DNA from: an uncultured Chlorobiota bacterium
Lineage (GTDB): Bacteria > Bacteroidota > Bacteroidia > Bacteroidales > JAADGE01
NCBI GenBank assembly: GCA_947311255.1
Contig: CAMZKL010000059.1
Coordinates: 1-36,654 of the forward strand
Length of the DNA: 36,654 nt
Direction of reading: 5' to 3'
Shown here: positions 24,698-34,384 of the stretch, piece after piece
Layout of the letters: the number at the start of each line of letters is the position of its first letter
Position numbering within the stretch: the first letter of the stretch is position 1
Made by a program: the position numbers and the translations under genes
Notes under the pieces: model-generated
The model's input: only the letters and a program-made list of their open reading frames with translations
Database searches by the model: none
Told to the model about the DNA's origin: nothing

Positions 24698-25474
24698 CTA
24701 TGTATAACTTGTAATTAAACCTCGTTTTGATTTCTTCACAAAATTCAAAATTAGAGTCTTTTCTGCAGATTCTTCAATATCAATTTCAACTTTTTTAATT
24801 GCATCTTTGTAATTAAGCCCACTATTAAAAATTATTCTGTATATATCTTGAATATAGTTAATTTTTTCATTTGAAAAACCTCTACGCCTTAATCCAATTG
24901 AATTAAGTCCTGCATAAGACACGGGTTCACGAGCAGCTTTAACAAAAGGAGGTACATCTTTCGCAAGTAACAACCCCCCTTGTGCCATAACGTGTTCACC
25001 TATTTTTGTAAATTGATGCACTAAAGTTCCTCCTCCAATAATAGCAAAATCATCAACTTCAACTTCACCTGCCAATTGCACAGCATTTGCTAAAATTACA
25101 TTATTTCCTAAAATACAATCATGTGCAACATGAGAATATGCCATAATAAGACATTTATTGCCAACAATGGTTCTCATTTTTGCAACAGTTCCTTTGTTTA
25201 CTGTTGCAAATTCTCTTATAATTGTTCCATCGCCAATTTCAACTGTTGTTTTTTCTCCCTTATATTTTAAATCTTGAGGGTCAGCAGATATAACAGCACC
25301 TGGAAAAATCTTTACATCGTTTCCAATACGTGCACCATTCATAATAACAACATTTGCCTGAACATGAGTTCTTTCGCCAATAACCACATCTTCATAAATG
25401 CTAACAAAAGGATCTATTATTGCACTTTCTGCAATTTTTGCTTTGGGATGTATGTTTGCTAATGGGCTTTTCAT
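24698..25474 (-). CDS. lpxA: Acyl-ACP--UDP-N-acetylglucosamine O-acyltransferase LpxA
   Basis: A 258-residue left-handed beta-helix acyltransferase, the first enzyme of lipid A synthesis (3-O-acylation of UDP-GlcNAc), in the cytoplasm. Hexapeptide repeats run from residue 7 to about 180 (IHPKAKIAESAIIDPFVSIY, VVIGERTHVQANVVIMNGAR). The catalytic histidine is His118 in YSHVAHDC. The LpxA-specific C-terminus starts SYAGLNSIGLRRRGF (186-200). It is the last gene of a minus-strand cluster, after lpxD and lpxC-fabZ. Confidence 0.95.
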   Translation of the reverse strand: MKSPLANIHPKAKIAESAIIDPFVSIYEDVVIGERTHVQANVVIMNGARIGNDVKIFPGAVISADPQDLKYKGEKTTVEIGDGTIIREFATVNKGTVAKMRTIVGNKCLIMAYSHVAHDCILGNNVILANAVQLAGEVEVDDFAIIGGGTLVHQFTKIGEHVMAQGGLLLAKDVPPFVKAAREPVSYAGLNSIGLRRRGFSNEKINYIQDIYRIIFNSGLNYKDAIKKVEIDIEESAEKTLILNFVKKSKRGLITSYT

Positions 25475-25572
25475 TATTCTATAATTATATAACTAATTAG
25501 CTGCAAAAATATTATTTAATAATACAAAAAACAGCTCAATTATTTTTTTTTCTAATTTTTTTAATAGAATTA

Positions 25573-26967
25573 CTATTTTACTTTTGAAATTTGAGCCATT
25601 AAGTCTCCTTCTGTTACTAAATTTTCTCCTACAAATGCTTGTGCTTTCATATTTGCTATTCCTCTTCTAATAGGAGAACTTAATTCTAGTTTAAAAATTA
25701 AAGTATCTCCGGGAACAACTTTCTGTTTAAATTTTACATTTTCAATTTTAAGAAAATATGTTAAATAATTTTCTGGATCATCTACTGAATTTAACACTAA
25801 AATCCCTCCTGTTTGTGCCATAGCCTCAACAATTAAAACTCCCGGCATAATTGGTTCTTTTGGAAAATGACCTGCGAAGAAAGGTTCATTCATTGTAACA
25901 TTTTTTACTCCTACTACGTATTCATTTGTAAGTTCAATAACTTTATCAACTAATAAAAAAGGGGGACGATGAGGAAGTATTTTCTGAATTTCATTTATAT
26001 CATAAACTGGTTGTAAATTGGGGTTATAAACGGGCACTTTATTTTTTCGCTTATTCTTTTTTATCTGTTCTCTTATTTTTTTTGCAAATAAAATATTAGT
26101 AAAATGACCTGGTTTTGATGCGAATATTTTCCCTTTAACAGGCATCCCAATCAATGCCATATCCCCCAATAGGTCAAGAAGTTTATGACGAGCAGGTTCA
26201 TTAGAAAAAGTCATGTCTTTTTCATTTAGAACACCTTTTCCTGTGAATGTTTTATGCTCTTTATGAAATAAATCTGCAACTCTATCTAGCTCTTTTTGAC
26301 TAAAATCTTTATCTGCAATTACTAGTGCATTACTTAAATCACCTCCTTTTATTAAGTTATTTTTTAATAACAATTCAAGCTCTTTAAAAAATACAAATGT
26401 TTTGCAGGGTGCAATTTCTGTTCTATAGTCAGATAGAGACTCCAAACTTGCATACTGATTTCCAAGAACAGTAGAGTTATAGTCAATCATTACATTTAGA
26501 CTTAATTCTTCTGCGGGATAGGCTAGAATTGTACTGTCTTTAACATCGTCAATTAATGTTATAGCTTCATCAATATAAAAATATTCTCTATCTGCAACTT
26601 GCTCGGTTATTCCTGCTTCTGTTAAAACCTTAACATATAGTTGAGAACTTCCATCAAGAATTGGCATTTCTTGCGCATCAATTTCAATAATTACATTATC
26701 TATTCCTATTCCATAAACAGCAGAAAGAAGATGTTCAACTGTTCCAACTGAGATTCCATTTTGTTGAAGAACAGTACTTCTTGAAGTTTCCACAACATTA
26801 TCTACTAATGCTTTTATTTCAGGACCTCCGTCCAAATCAACTCTTTTAAAAATATAACCTGTATTTTCTTTGGCAGGTTTAAAGGTAATATTTACTTCTT
26901 GTCCGGTATGTAGTCCTCTACCTTTTAAGCTAACTTCTTTTTGAATTGTTCTTTGTTTTTCTGCCAT
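25573..26967 (-). CDS. Bifunctional LpxC deacetylase / FabZ dehydratase
   Basis: A 464-residue fusion known from Bacteroidota. The LpxC part (1-about 305) deacetylates UDP-3-O-acyl-GlcNAc, the committed lipid A step. Its zinc ligands are His79 (TVEHLLSA), His261 and Asp265 (HKLLDLLGD), and the acid/base is His288. The FabZ part (about 320-464) dehydrates 3-hydroxyacyl-ACP. It shows LPHRPPFLLVD, His367 in FFAGHFP and Glu381 in PGVLIVEAMAQTGG. The two enzymes compete for or produce the same 3-hydroxyacyl-ACP pool. All catalytic residues are present. It lies 54 bases after lpxD and 98 bases before lpxA. Confidence 0.96.
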   Translation of the reverse strand: MAEKQRTIQKEVSLKGRGLHTGQEVNITFKPAKENTGYIFKRVDLDGGPEIKALVDNVVETSRSTVLQQNGISVGTVEHLLSAVYGIGIDNVIIEIDAQEMPILDGSSQLYVKVLTEAGITEQVADREYFYIDEAITLIDDVKDSTILAYPAEELSLNVMIDYNSTVLGNQYASLESLSDYRTEIAPCKTFVFFKELELLLKNNLIKGGDLSNALVIADKDFSQKELDRVADLFHKEHKTFTGKGVLNEKDMTFSNEPARHKLLDLLGDMALIGMPVKGKIFASKPGHFTNILFAKKIREQIKKNKRKNKVPVYNPNLQPVYDINEIQKILPHRPPFLLVDKVIELTNEYVVGVKNVTMNEPFFAGHFPKEPIMPGVLIVEAMAQTGGILVLNSVDDPENYLTYFLKIENVKFKQKVVPGDTLIFKLELSSPIRRGIANMKAQAFVGENLVTEGDLMAQISKVK

Positions 26968-27021
26968 TTTTTTAAGTGGATTTTTTAACTTAATGCAAAC
27001 ATCAATAATTATGTATAAACC

Positions 27022-28050
27022 TTAGTTATTTTCTTCTTTTTTTATTAATTTATCAATTTTTCTTTTAATATCAGGCAATATTTTAAAAACTGCTGCTGAA
27101 CGATAAAAACTTCTAAGTTCCATTGCGGGAACCCCTTGCAAAATTGCACCTTCATTTTTAACACTTTGAGCTATTCCTGTTTTTGCTCCTGCTTTTACAT
27201 TATCCGCAACTGTTATATGTCCAGCAATTGCAACTTGTCCTCCTATCATACAATTTTTTCCTATTTTTGCAGAACCTGCCATCCCAGACTGTGCTGCTAT
27301 TACAGTATTCTCTCCTATCTCAACATTATGTGCAACTTGTATTAAATTATCTAATTTAACTCCTTTACGTAAAATTGTTGATCCTATTGTAGCTCTGTCA
27401 ACAGTTGTATTTGCTCCTATTTCAACATTATCTTCAATTATAACATTACCTATTTGAGGCACTTTTTTAAATTCCGTTCCTTCTTGTGGTGCAAAACCAA
27501 ACCCATCACTCCCAATAACAGTCCCTGAATGAAAAGTACAATTATTTCCAATTATAGATTCTGAGTATATATTTGTTCCTGAAAAAATTATTGTATTTTC
27601 TCCAATAACAACATTATCTCCTACAAACGAATTTGGATATATTTTAGTATTGTTTCCTATTATAGTATTTTCTCCAATGTAAGCTCCTGCTCCAATATAA
27701 ACATCTTTTCCTATTTTTGAAGAAGTTTCAATATTTGCTCTTTCTGATATCCCTGTTTTATTGTTTTTATATTGCTGATAAACCTCTAATAATGAAGCAA
27801 ATGCCTGATAAGCATCAGCAACTCTAATCAGTGTTGTTTTAACTTCTTTATCTGGTTTAAAATCTTTGTTTACAAGTACTACTGATGCTTCAGTGGTATA
27901 AATATATTGTGTATATTTAGGATTGGCAAGAAATGAAAGTGTTCCTTCTTTTCCTTCTTCAATTTTTGAAATATTATTGACTTTTACATCTGAATTACCT
28001 TCAACTTTTCCTTCTAATAAATCGGCAATTTGCTTTGCTGAAAACTTCAT
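27022..28050 (-). CDS. lpxD: UDP-3-O-acylglucosamine N-acyltransferase LpxD
   Basis: A 342-residue enzyme that adds the N-linked acyl chain in lipid A synthesis. The N-terminal uridine-binding domain ([30 protein letters not shown]) precedes a beta-helix of hexapeptide repeats (about 105-300). The catalytic His241 is in [14 protein letters not shown], and the LpxD block [12 protein letters not shown] is present in close form ([19 protein letters not shown]). The length is normal. It lies between the HD-domain gene (62-base gap) and lpxC-fabZ. Confidence 0.95.
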   Translation of the reverse strand: MKFSAKQIADLLEGKVEGNSDVKVNNISKIEEGKEGTLSFLANPKYTQYIYTTEASVVLVNKDFKPDKEVKTTLIRVADAYQAFASLLEVYQQYKNNKTGISERANIETSSKIGKDVYIGAGAYIGENTIIGNNTKIYPNSFVGDNVVIGENTIIFSGTNIYSESIIGNNCTFHSGTVIGSDGFGFAPQEGTEFKKVPQIGNVIIEDNVEIGANTTVDRATIGSTILRKGVKLDNLIQVAHNVEIGENTVIAAQSGMAGSAKIGKNCMIGGQVAIAGHITVADNVKAGAKTGIAQSVKNEGAILQGVPAMELRSFYRSAAVFKILPDIKRKIDKLIKKEENN

Positions 28051-28112
28051 TCCTGTTTTTTCTACAAAATTAATAAAAAATTAACAAATTTTAACAATTT
28101 TCTTAATAAAAT

Positions 28113-29354
28113 TTACTCTAATTCTTTTGGGTAGCATAAATAATATTTCTCTACTGTTTTAGATAATGCCTCAATATTAGACAAGTCAGATGCTTTTGCA
28201 ATATCAGATATCTTACCGGAGTTCAATATTATATTAATTCTTGAATCATTTTCTGTGCTATATGCTTTATTTTTTATTATATCAGTAAACACAAAAAAAT
28301 TGACATCTTCTTCTTTTAAGTTATATTTTTCCTGAGCCTTTTGTTTTAATTTATTAATTTTATTTTCTTCAAATTTCTTTGTACCTATTTCAATTTTAAA
28401 TAAATCTCTGTTCAAAATTCTTTTACTTAATTCAGACAGCACTGTATCGGAATGATTTGTCCATTCTTTTAGAGAAACAATAATATCTGAATCATCTAAT
28501 AAAGAGAAGGTTTCCATTGTTGTTTTTAAATTTTCAGATGCATTAAATATGTAATTTTCGTTATAAGCATTATCTAAAAAATAACCTAGTGCAGGAGTTG
28601 CAAAGACACCATTTTTATTACATTCTTGTTTTGCTCTTAAAATTGCTCTTTTTAACATTTCCTCTGCGGCAATAACAGTTTTGTGCAAATAAACTTGCCA
28701 ATACATTATTCTTCTTGCAACAATAAATTGCTCAACTGAATAAATACCCTTTTCTTCTACTGCAAGCTCATCATTATGAACTCTAAGCATTTTTATTATT
28801 CTTTCTGTCCCTATTCCCCCTTCGGTTACACCGGAATAAAAGCTATCTCTTTTTAAATAATCAAGTCTATCCATATCTAACTGACTTGCAATTAATTTAT
28901 ATAGAAATTTCTTTTTATACTTATTTTGAAAAATTTCAATACCTAGCGAAAGTTTACCATTCATTTGATTATTCATTTCCTTCATATAAAGTAAAGTCAA
29001 ATCTTCATGGCTTAAATCTTTTATAAATGCTCTTTCAAGAGTATGAGAAAATGGACCGTGTCCAATATCGTGCATCAAACCGGCAATTAAAACTGCCTCT
29101 TTTTCTTCTGGGCTTATTTCCTGACCTTTTCGTATTAATTCTATACAAGCTATTCCAAGCAAATACATAACACCAATTGCATGTTCAAACCTAGTATGAG
29201 TAGCTCCAGGGTAAACATAATACGACAAACCTAATTGCTTTAATCTTCTTAATCTTTGAAAATAAGGATGTTGGATAATATCAAAATGAATAGAGGAAGG
29301 AATATTAATAAACCCATAAACAGGATCATTAATTATTTTGAGTTTATTTGTCAT
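28113..29354 (-). CDS. HD domain phosphohydrolase
   Basis: A 413-residue cytoplasmic HD-superfamily protein related to dGTPase/SAMHD1-like enzymes. The start KIINDPVYGFINIPSSIHFD is characteristic of this branch. Metal-binding residues are visible: His53/His58 in HTRFEHAIG, the His95-Asp96 pair in GLMHDIGHGPFSH, and a downstream Asp in SQLDMDRLDYLKRDSFYSG. A dNTP triphosphohydrolase or related nucleotidase is plausible; the substrate is untested. Bacteroidota often keep this gene directly upstream of lpxD. It starts 9 bases after panC. Confidence 0.9.
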   Translation of the reverse strand: MTNKLKIINDPVYGFINIPSSIHFDIIQHPYFQRLRRLKQLGLSYYVYPGATHTRFEHAIGVMYLLGIACIELIRKGQEISPEEKEAVLIAGLMHDIGHGPFSHTLERAFIKDLSHEDLTLLYMKEMNNQMNGKLSLGIEIFQNKYKKKFLYKLIASQLDMDRLDYLKRDSFYSGVTEGGIGTERIIKMLRVHNDELAVEEKGIYSVEQFIVARRIMYWQVYLHKTVIAAEEMLKRAILRAKQECNKNGVFATPALGYFLDNAYNENYIFNASENLKTTMETFSLLDDSDIIVSLKEWTNHSDTVLSELSKRILNRDLFKIEIGTKKFEENKINKLKQKAQEKYNLKEEDVNFFVFTDIIKNKAYSTENDSRINIILNSGKISDIAKASDLSNIEALSKTVEKYYLCYPKELE

Positions 29355-29363
29355 ATAAAAATT

Positions 29364-30206
29364 TTAAAAAGAAATATTATCAATTAATCTAACATTACCT
29401 GCAAATACAGCGATACAAGTTGTTGTCTCACCTTCAACAATTTCACTTACTGTTTTAAGGTTATTATTATTAACAATATCTATATACTCAACGTTTAAAA
29501 ACTTATTTTTATTTATTTCGCCCTCAATTAATTTCATTAATTCTTTTACTGTAAAATCCTCATATCTAGTTTTGTACTTTTTTAAAACTTTTTGAATAAG
29601 TGGAGCTGCTTTTCTATGCTCAGGAGTTAATAATTTATTTCTAGAACTCATTGCTAGTCCATCATCTTCTCGCAAAATATCGCAGGCAATAATTTCAATA
29701 TTTAAATGTTTTAAATAATTTTCGTTAAGATGTTTTAAAATTGCAACTTGTTGAAAATCTTTTCTTCCAAAATAAGCAGTATCTGGTTTAACAAACGAAA
29801 AAAGCTTTGAAACTATTTGAGCTACACCATTAAAATGTCCGTTTCTGAATTTCCCCTCCATTACTTTATCAATACCATCAAAATCAAATACTCTTTTATC
29901 TTCCTCAGGATACATCTCAGAAACAGACGGAATAAAAACTATGTTACACTCTGCTTTTTTTAATTTCTCAATATCTTCTTTTTCTTCTCTCGGATACTTT
30001 ATTAAATCCTCATTATTATTAAACTGTGTTGGGTTTACAAAAATACTACAAACAACAATATCATCTTTTTGTTTAGAACATTTAATAAGAGAAATATGAC
30101 CATCATGCAAAGCTCCCATAGTAGGAACAAACCCAATTTGTTTATTGTTTTTCTTAAATTTTGCAATATGAAAATTAAGGTCTAATTTGTTTCTTACTAC
30201 TATCAT
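29364..30206 (-). CDS. panC: Pantothenate synthetase PanC
   Basis: 280 residues. It joins beta-alanine and pantoate with ATP to make pantothenate. The ATP-binding motifs are FVPTMGALHDGHISLI (26-41), SIFVNPTQFN (54-63), YFGRKDFQQVAIL and DGLAMSSRNKLL. The start is ATG 30206; extending upstream to 30437 would add 77 hydrophobic, non-family residues and run over the divergent gene's promoter. It is the first gene of the panC-HD-lpxD-lpxC/fabZ-lpxA cluster, diverging from the GT5-domain gene at 30341. Confidence 0.95.
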   Translation of the reverse strand: MIVVRNKLDLNFHIAKFKKNNKQIGFVPTMGALHDGHISLIKCSKQKDDIVVCSIFVNPTQFNNNEDLIKYPREEKEDIEKLKKAECNIVFIPSVSEMYPEEDKRVFDFDGIDKVMEGKFRNGHFNGVAQIVSKLFSFVKPDTAYFGRKDFQQVAILKHLNENYLKHLNIEIIACDILREDDGLAMSSRNKLLTPEHRKAAPLIQKVLKKYKTRYEDFTVKELMKLIEGEINKNKFLNVEYIDIVNNNNLKTVSEIVEGETTTCIAVFAGNVRLIDNISF

Positions 30207-30276
30207 ATAATATATAAATACAGTTAAATCTAAAACTTGCAATAATAAGAAAAAATATGATGTTTTAATTATAAAC

Positions 30277-30307
30277 TTGATAAAAACAAGGATTTTATGT
30301 ATATTTG
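30277..30307 (+). promoter_or_regulatory. Promoter of the GT5-domain / DUF4270 / glmS cluster
   Basis: TTG at 30277-30279 and TATATTTG at 30300-30307 (TAnnTTTG) are 20 bases apart, a good Bacteroidota promoter. The start codon is at 30341. On the minus strand, TAATTTTG (30315-30308) directly abuts it as a possible -7 for panC, though I see no matching -33. Confidence 0.65.
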
Positions 30308-30340
30308 CAAAATTATAAAAAAAACTAAGGATACAGTTAT

Positions 30341-31147
30341 ATGGAAAAGAAAAAAATTCTGTATATTTCACAAGAGATAATGCCCTTTTTACCTGAAACA
30401 GAGATGTCTTATATTGGAAGATATTTGCCACAAGCAATTCAGGAAAAAGGAAAAGAAGTAAGAGTTTTCATGCCTCGTTTCGGAATAATTAACGAAAGAA
30501 GAAATCAATTGCATGAAGTAATTCGTTTATCCGGAATGAACTTAATAATTGACGATACAGACCATTTCTTAATTATAAAAGTTACATCTATTCAACAGGC
30601 AAGAATGCAAGTGTACTTCATTGATAACGAAGAATATTTCAAAAGAAAAGCGATGATGTTTGATGAAGAAGGAAAATTATTTGACGACAATGATGAAAGG
30701 ATGATCTTTTTTGGAAGAGGAGCAATCGAAATAATTAAAAAATTAAGATGGACTCCCGATATAATTCATTGTCATGGATGGATGTCTGCATTAGTTCCAT
30801 TATTTATAAAAAAATCATATAAAGACGATCCTCTTTTTGAGATTTCCAAAGTTGTTTATTCTGCTTACAATGATAGTTTTGAAGGGAACTTAAATAGTAG
30901 CATAAAGAAGAAATTGGAATACGATGGAATTAAAATGCAAGACATAAAAACACTAGCACCTGCAAACTACTTAAACTTGCAAAAACTTGCCATCGAATAT
31001 TCTGATGCGATTATTCAAGGAAATGAAGAAATTAACAAAAGCGTTTTAAAACAAATAAAAGCAAGCAAAAAAGATTTTCTTGAATATAAAAATCAAGAAG
31101 AGTATATAAATGCTTACGATAAATTTTATGACGATATTCTTAGCTAA
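30341..31147 (+). CDS. Stand-alone starch/glycogen synthase N-terminal (GT5) domain protein
   Basis: A 268-residue protein matching only the N-terminal catalytic-domain half of GT5 glycogen/starch synthases. Matching segments are ILYISQEIMPFLPETEMSY (5-23), VRVFMPRFGIINERRNQLHE, MIFFGRGAIEIIKKLRWTPD and IIHCHGWMSALVPLFIK. The C-terminal GT1/GT-B half is absent, and the KxGGL ADP-glucose motif expected near residue 15 reads PETEMSYIG. It is thus unlikely to be an active glycogen synthase. Bacteroidota genomes often have such a lone domain beside panC and DUF4270, so the truncation looks conserved rather than recent. The role is unknown. Confidence 0.82.
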   Translation: MEKKKILYISQEIMPFLPETEMSYIGRYLPQAIQEKGKEVRVFMPRFGIINERRNQLHEVIRLSGMNLIIDDTDHFLIIKVTSIQQARMQVYFIDNEEYFKRKAMMFDEEGKLFDDNDERMIFFGRGAIEIIKKLRWTPDIIHCHGWMSALVPLFIKKSYKDDPLFEISKVVYSAYNDSFEGNLNSSIKKKLEYDGIKMQDIKTLAPANYLNLQKLAIEYSDAIIQGNEEINKSVLKQIKASKKDFLEYKNQEEYINAYDKFYDDILS

Positions 31148-31224
31148 TTTTAAAATACTATAATTAATATTTTTACGTTAAATAATTAAAGTTTACCAAA
31201 CATGGTAAATTCAAAATATAAATA

Positions 31225-32499
31225 ATGAAAAAAATAACATCTTTAGTTTTAATCAGCATTTCTGTGCTGATTTTTTCATGCGAAACAAAAACAGGTATTG
31301 GGTATAATATCTTACCTGAAGAAGATAAACTAGACTATAATATAATAGACACATCGTCAATTGAAGTATATACATTATTAATGGACACACTTGCTTCTGA
31401 CAAAACTTCAACACTTATGTTAGGAGTATATACCGACCCTATTTTTGGAACATCTAAATCAAGTTTTGTGTGCCAATTTGGCCTTAGCGAACATCCTTTA
31501 TTTACAGATGAACACATTATTGATTCTGCTGTTTTGAGTATCCCACTAGACACTTTAAATCTTAAACATTACGGAAACTCAGAAAACATTCAGCACCTTA
31601 CTGTTTATATGATAGGTAACGACTTAGTTAAAGACACAACTTATTATGGGAATTATGATTCTCCTTATGTTATTTCTAGCTCTGATACTATAATAGGACA
31701 AAAAGACATAGTTTCAAAAAATATACCCGACTCAATAATATCAATTAAATTAACTCAAGAATTTGCAAATAAAATTGCTAGTTTAAAATCAGATGTTATT
31801 TCAGCTGATAATTATAAAAAATTCCTTAAAGGAATATATGTTAAAGCAGAATCTATTGGAAATGACGGTGCAATTATAAAACTTAAAGTAAATTCAGATT
31901 TTAATATAAAAGTATATGCTCATAACGGAGCAAATGAATACATTTATAAAACATCGGCAAATATGAGCTCGAACATAAGATTTAATATTTTTGAACATGA
32001 CTATAGTTCTCAAAGTTTTTATTCTCAAATAGGAAACGAAAGCTCTCCACAAGATTCTGTTGCATATATCCAATCAATGGGTGGTTTAAGAACAAAAATA
32101 AAAATGCCTTTTATTACAGATTTAAAAGAACTTGGAGATATTGTAATTTACAGAGCCGAGTTAGTTGTAAAAACTGCACCTGATTATTTAAGTTTTGAAA
32201 ATACTTATCCAGCAATTGATGCCATGACATTAATAGGTTATAGCCCTGAAAACGAATACTATTCTCTTCGAGAATTTATATCTGGCGGAAGATATTTAGG
32301 AGTTGGATATAATAAAGATAATGGCACATACAAATTTGATATTGCAGGATACATAAGAGATATTATTGATGGAAATATAGAAAATAATGGATTGTATTTA
32401 TTTACGCAATTTGGCAATAATAAAAATTCAAGAGCTATTATTACTACAGGAAATCATTCAAACAGAATGAAATTATATATTAGCTATGCTAAACTTTAA
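31225..32499 (+). CDS. DUF4270 family lipoprotein
   Basis: A 424-residue predicted lipoprotein. The lipobox-like end of the signal sequence is VLIFSCET with Cys19. DUF4270 features follow: GIGYNILPEEDKLDY, the LGVYTDPIFGTSKSSFVCQF block (67-86), DSAVLSIPLD, and a C-terminal GLYLFTQFGNNKNSRAIITT. The function of the family is unknown; it is a large outer-surface or periplasmic beta-rich lipoprotein of Bacteroidota. It lies between the GT5-domain gene (77-base gap with a 7-bp inverted repeat at 31192-31209) and glmS (31-base gap). Confidence 0.88.
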   Translation: MKKITSLVLISISVLIFSCETKTGIGYNILPEEDKLDYNIIDTSSIEVYTLLMDTLASDKTSTLMLGVYTDPIFGTSKSSFVCQFGLSEHPLFTDEHIIDSAVLSIPLDTLNLKHYGNSENIQHLTVYMIGNDLVKDTTYYGNYDSPYVISSSDTIIGQKDIVSKNIPDSIISIKLTQEFANKIASLKSDVISADNYKKFLKGIYVKAESIGNDGAIIKLKVNSDFNIKVYAHNGANEYIYKTSANMSSNIRFNIFEHDYSSQSFYSQIGNESSPQDSVAYIQSMGGLRTKIKMPFITDLKELGDIVIYRAELVVKTAPDYLSFENTYPAIDAMTLIGYSPENEYYSLREFISGGRYLGVGYNKDNGTYKFDIAGYIRDIIDGNIENNGLYLFTQFGNNKNSRAIITTGNHSNRMKLYISYAKL

Positions 32500-32530
32500 A
32501 TCAATCTTTCTTAAATAAAAACATAAAACT

Positions 32531-34372
32531 ATGTGTGGAATTGTTGGATACATTGGAGATAAAGAAGCCTACCCTATTATAATAAACGGATTAAAACGAC
32601 TTGAATACAGAGGGTATGACTCTGCAGGAGTAGCAATAGTTGATAAGAGAACAAAAATATATAAGAAAAAAGGTAAAGTTAATGAACTTGAAAAATTAGT
32701 TTACAATAAAGATGTTAGTGGAAACATTGGCATTGGACATACAAGATGGGCAACTCACGGAGAACCAAATGACGTAAATGCTCACCCACACACCTCTGAA
32801 AATGGACATTTTACAGTAATTCATAATGGAATTATCGAAAACTATTCTCGTTTAAAAAAAAGATTAGAAGATAGAGGATATAATTTTGTAAGCAAAACCG
32901 ACACAGAAGTTCTTGCAAATCTTATTGAATTTATTTACATTAAAGGAAAAGGTGAAATTGATGCAGAACAGGCCGTAAGACTTGCATTATCTAAAGTTAT
33001 TGGTGCATATGGAATAGTAATTATTGCCAAAGATGAACCCGACAAACTTATAGCTGCAAGAAAAGGAAGCCCGTTAGTTATTGGAATAGGAGAAGGAGAA
33101 TATTTTATAGCATCCGATGCAACCCCTATAATTGAACATACCGATAGCGTTATATACCTTAACAATGACAATGTTGCTGTAATAAAAAAAGACCAATTAA
33201 CTCTTAAAACAATAGGGAATGATAAACGTGAACCATTAATTCAGAAATTAAGTATGGATATTGGTTCTATTGAAAAAAATGGTTACGACCATTTTATGCT
33301 CAAAGAAATATTTGAACAGCCAAAATCAATAACAGATACTTTTAGAGGTAGAATAGCAGCAGATTTATCCGAAATAAGGTTAGGTGGTTTGCATGAAGTA
33401 ATGCCAAAATTAGAAAATGCCAAACGAATTCTTATAATTGCATGTGGAACTTCTTGGCACGCAGGTTTGGTAGCAGAATATTTAATAGAAACCATAGCAC
33501 GAATTCCTGTTGAAGTAGAATACGGTTCTGAATTTAGATACAGAAAACCAATTATTTATAAAGACGATGTTATTATTGCAATTAGCCAAAGTGGAGAAAC
33601 TGCAGACACATTAGCTGCAATTAATATTGCAAAAGAAGCCGGTGCTACTGTAGTGGGAATTTGCAATGTTGTTGGTTCAAGCATACCAAGAGAAACACAT
33701 GCAGGAGTTTATACACATGCAGGACCTGAAATAGGTGTGGCATCAACAAAAGCATTTACTGCACAAGTTACAGTATTAACTATGATTGCTATATTGTTGG
33801 GTAAAAACAACAATAAAATTTCTGAAAAAAAGTATTTAGAATATATAAAAGAACTAACAGATATTCCTTCAAAAGTTGAAGAAATATTAAAATCAGACTC
33901 TTTAATCAAAGAAATTTCTGCTTTATATAAAAACGCATCTAATTTCCTTTATTTAGGAAGAGGATACTTATTCCCGGTTGCATTAGAAGGAGCTTTAAAA
34001 CTAAAGGAAATATCATATATTCATGCCGAAGGCTATCCTGCTGCTGAAATGAAACATGGTCCTATTGCTCTTATTGATGAAAATATGCCAGTTGTTGTTA
34101 TTGCAACTCAAGACAATTCTTACGATAAAATTGTAAGTAACATACAAGAAGTTAAAGCTAGAAACGGAAAAGTTATAGCTATTGTAACTGAAGGAGATAC
34201 TGTAATAAAAGATCTGGCAGATCATGTTATAGAAGTTCCAAAATCCCACGAAGCTATTGCTCCTTTATTAACAGTTATCCCATTGCAACTTTTATCTTAT
34301 CACATTGCGGTTATGCGAGATTGTAATGTTGACCAACCAAGAAACCTAGCAAAATCTGTTACTGTTGAATAA
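32531..34372 (+). CDS. glmS: Glutamine--fructose-6-phosphate aminotransferase GlmS
   Basis: A 613-residue isomerising enzyme that makes glucosamine-6-phosphate, the entry to UDP-GlcNAc for wall and lipid A. The N-terminal nucleophile is Cys2 (MCGIVGYIG), with RGYDSAG, GHTRWATHG and HPHTSENGHFTVIHNGI in the glutaminase half. Two SIS domains follow, with CGTSWHAG, SQSGETADTLAAI, STKAFTAQ and YPAAEMKHGPIALID. The end LAKSVTVE is the canonical C-terminus. There is no glmS ribozyme in the 31-base leader. It converges with thiL across 12 bases. Confidence 0.98.
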   Translation: MCGIVGYIGDKEAYPIIINGLKRLEYRGYDSAGVAIVDKRTKIYKKKGKVNELEKLVYNKDVSGNIGIGHTRWATHGEPNDVNAHPHTSENGHFTVIHNGIIENYSRLKKRLEDRGYNFVSKTDTEVLANLIEFIYIKGKGEIDAEQAVRLALSKVIGAYGIVIIAKDEPDKLIAARKGSPLVIGIGEGEYFIASDATPIIEHTDSVIYLNNDNVAVIKKDQLTLKTIGNDKREPLIQKLSMDIGSIEKNGYDHFMLKEIFEQPKSITDTFRGRIAADLSEIRLGGLHEVMPKLENAKRILIIACGTSWHAGLVAEYLIETIARIPVEVEYGSEFRYRKPIIYKDDVIIAISQSGETADTLAAINIAKEAGATVVGICNVVGSSIPRETHAGVYTHAGPEIGVASTKAFTAQVTVLTMIAILLGKNNNKISEKKYLEYIKELTDIPSKVEEILKSDSLIKEISALYKNASNFLYLGRGYLFPVALEGALKLKEISYIHAEGYPAAEMKHGPIALIDENMPVVVIATQDNSYDKIVSNIQEVKARNGKVIAIVTEGDTVIKDLADHVIEVPKSHEAIAPLLTVIPLQLLSYHIAVMRDCNVDQPRNLAKSVTVE

Positions 34373-34384
34373 AAAACAAATAAA

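Noticed and set aside
30207-30437. Longer N-terminus for PanC
   Set aside because: It would run through the divergent promoter and the start of the GT5-domain gene, and PanC homologues begin near MIVVRNK.
30341-31147. Annotation as a functional glycogen synthase
   Set aside because: The C-terminal GT-B half and the KxGGL motif are both missing.
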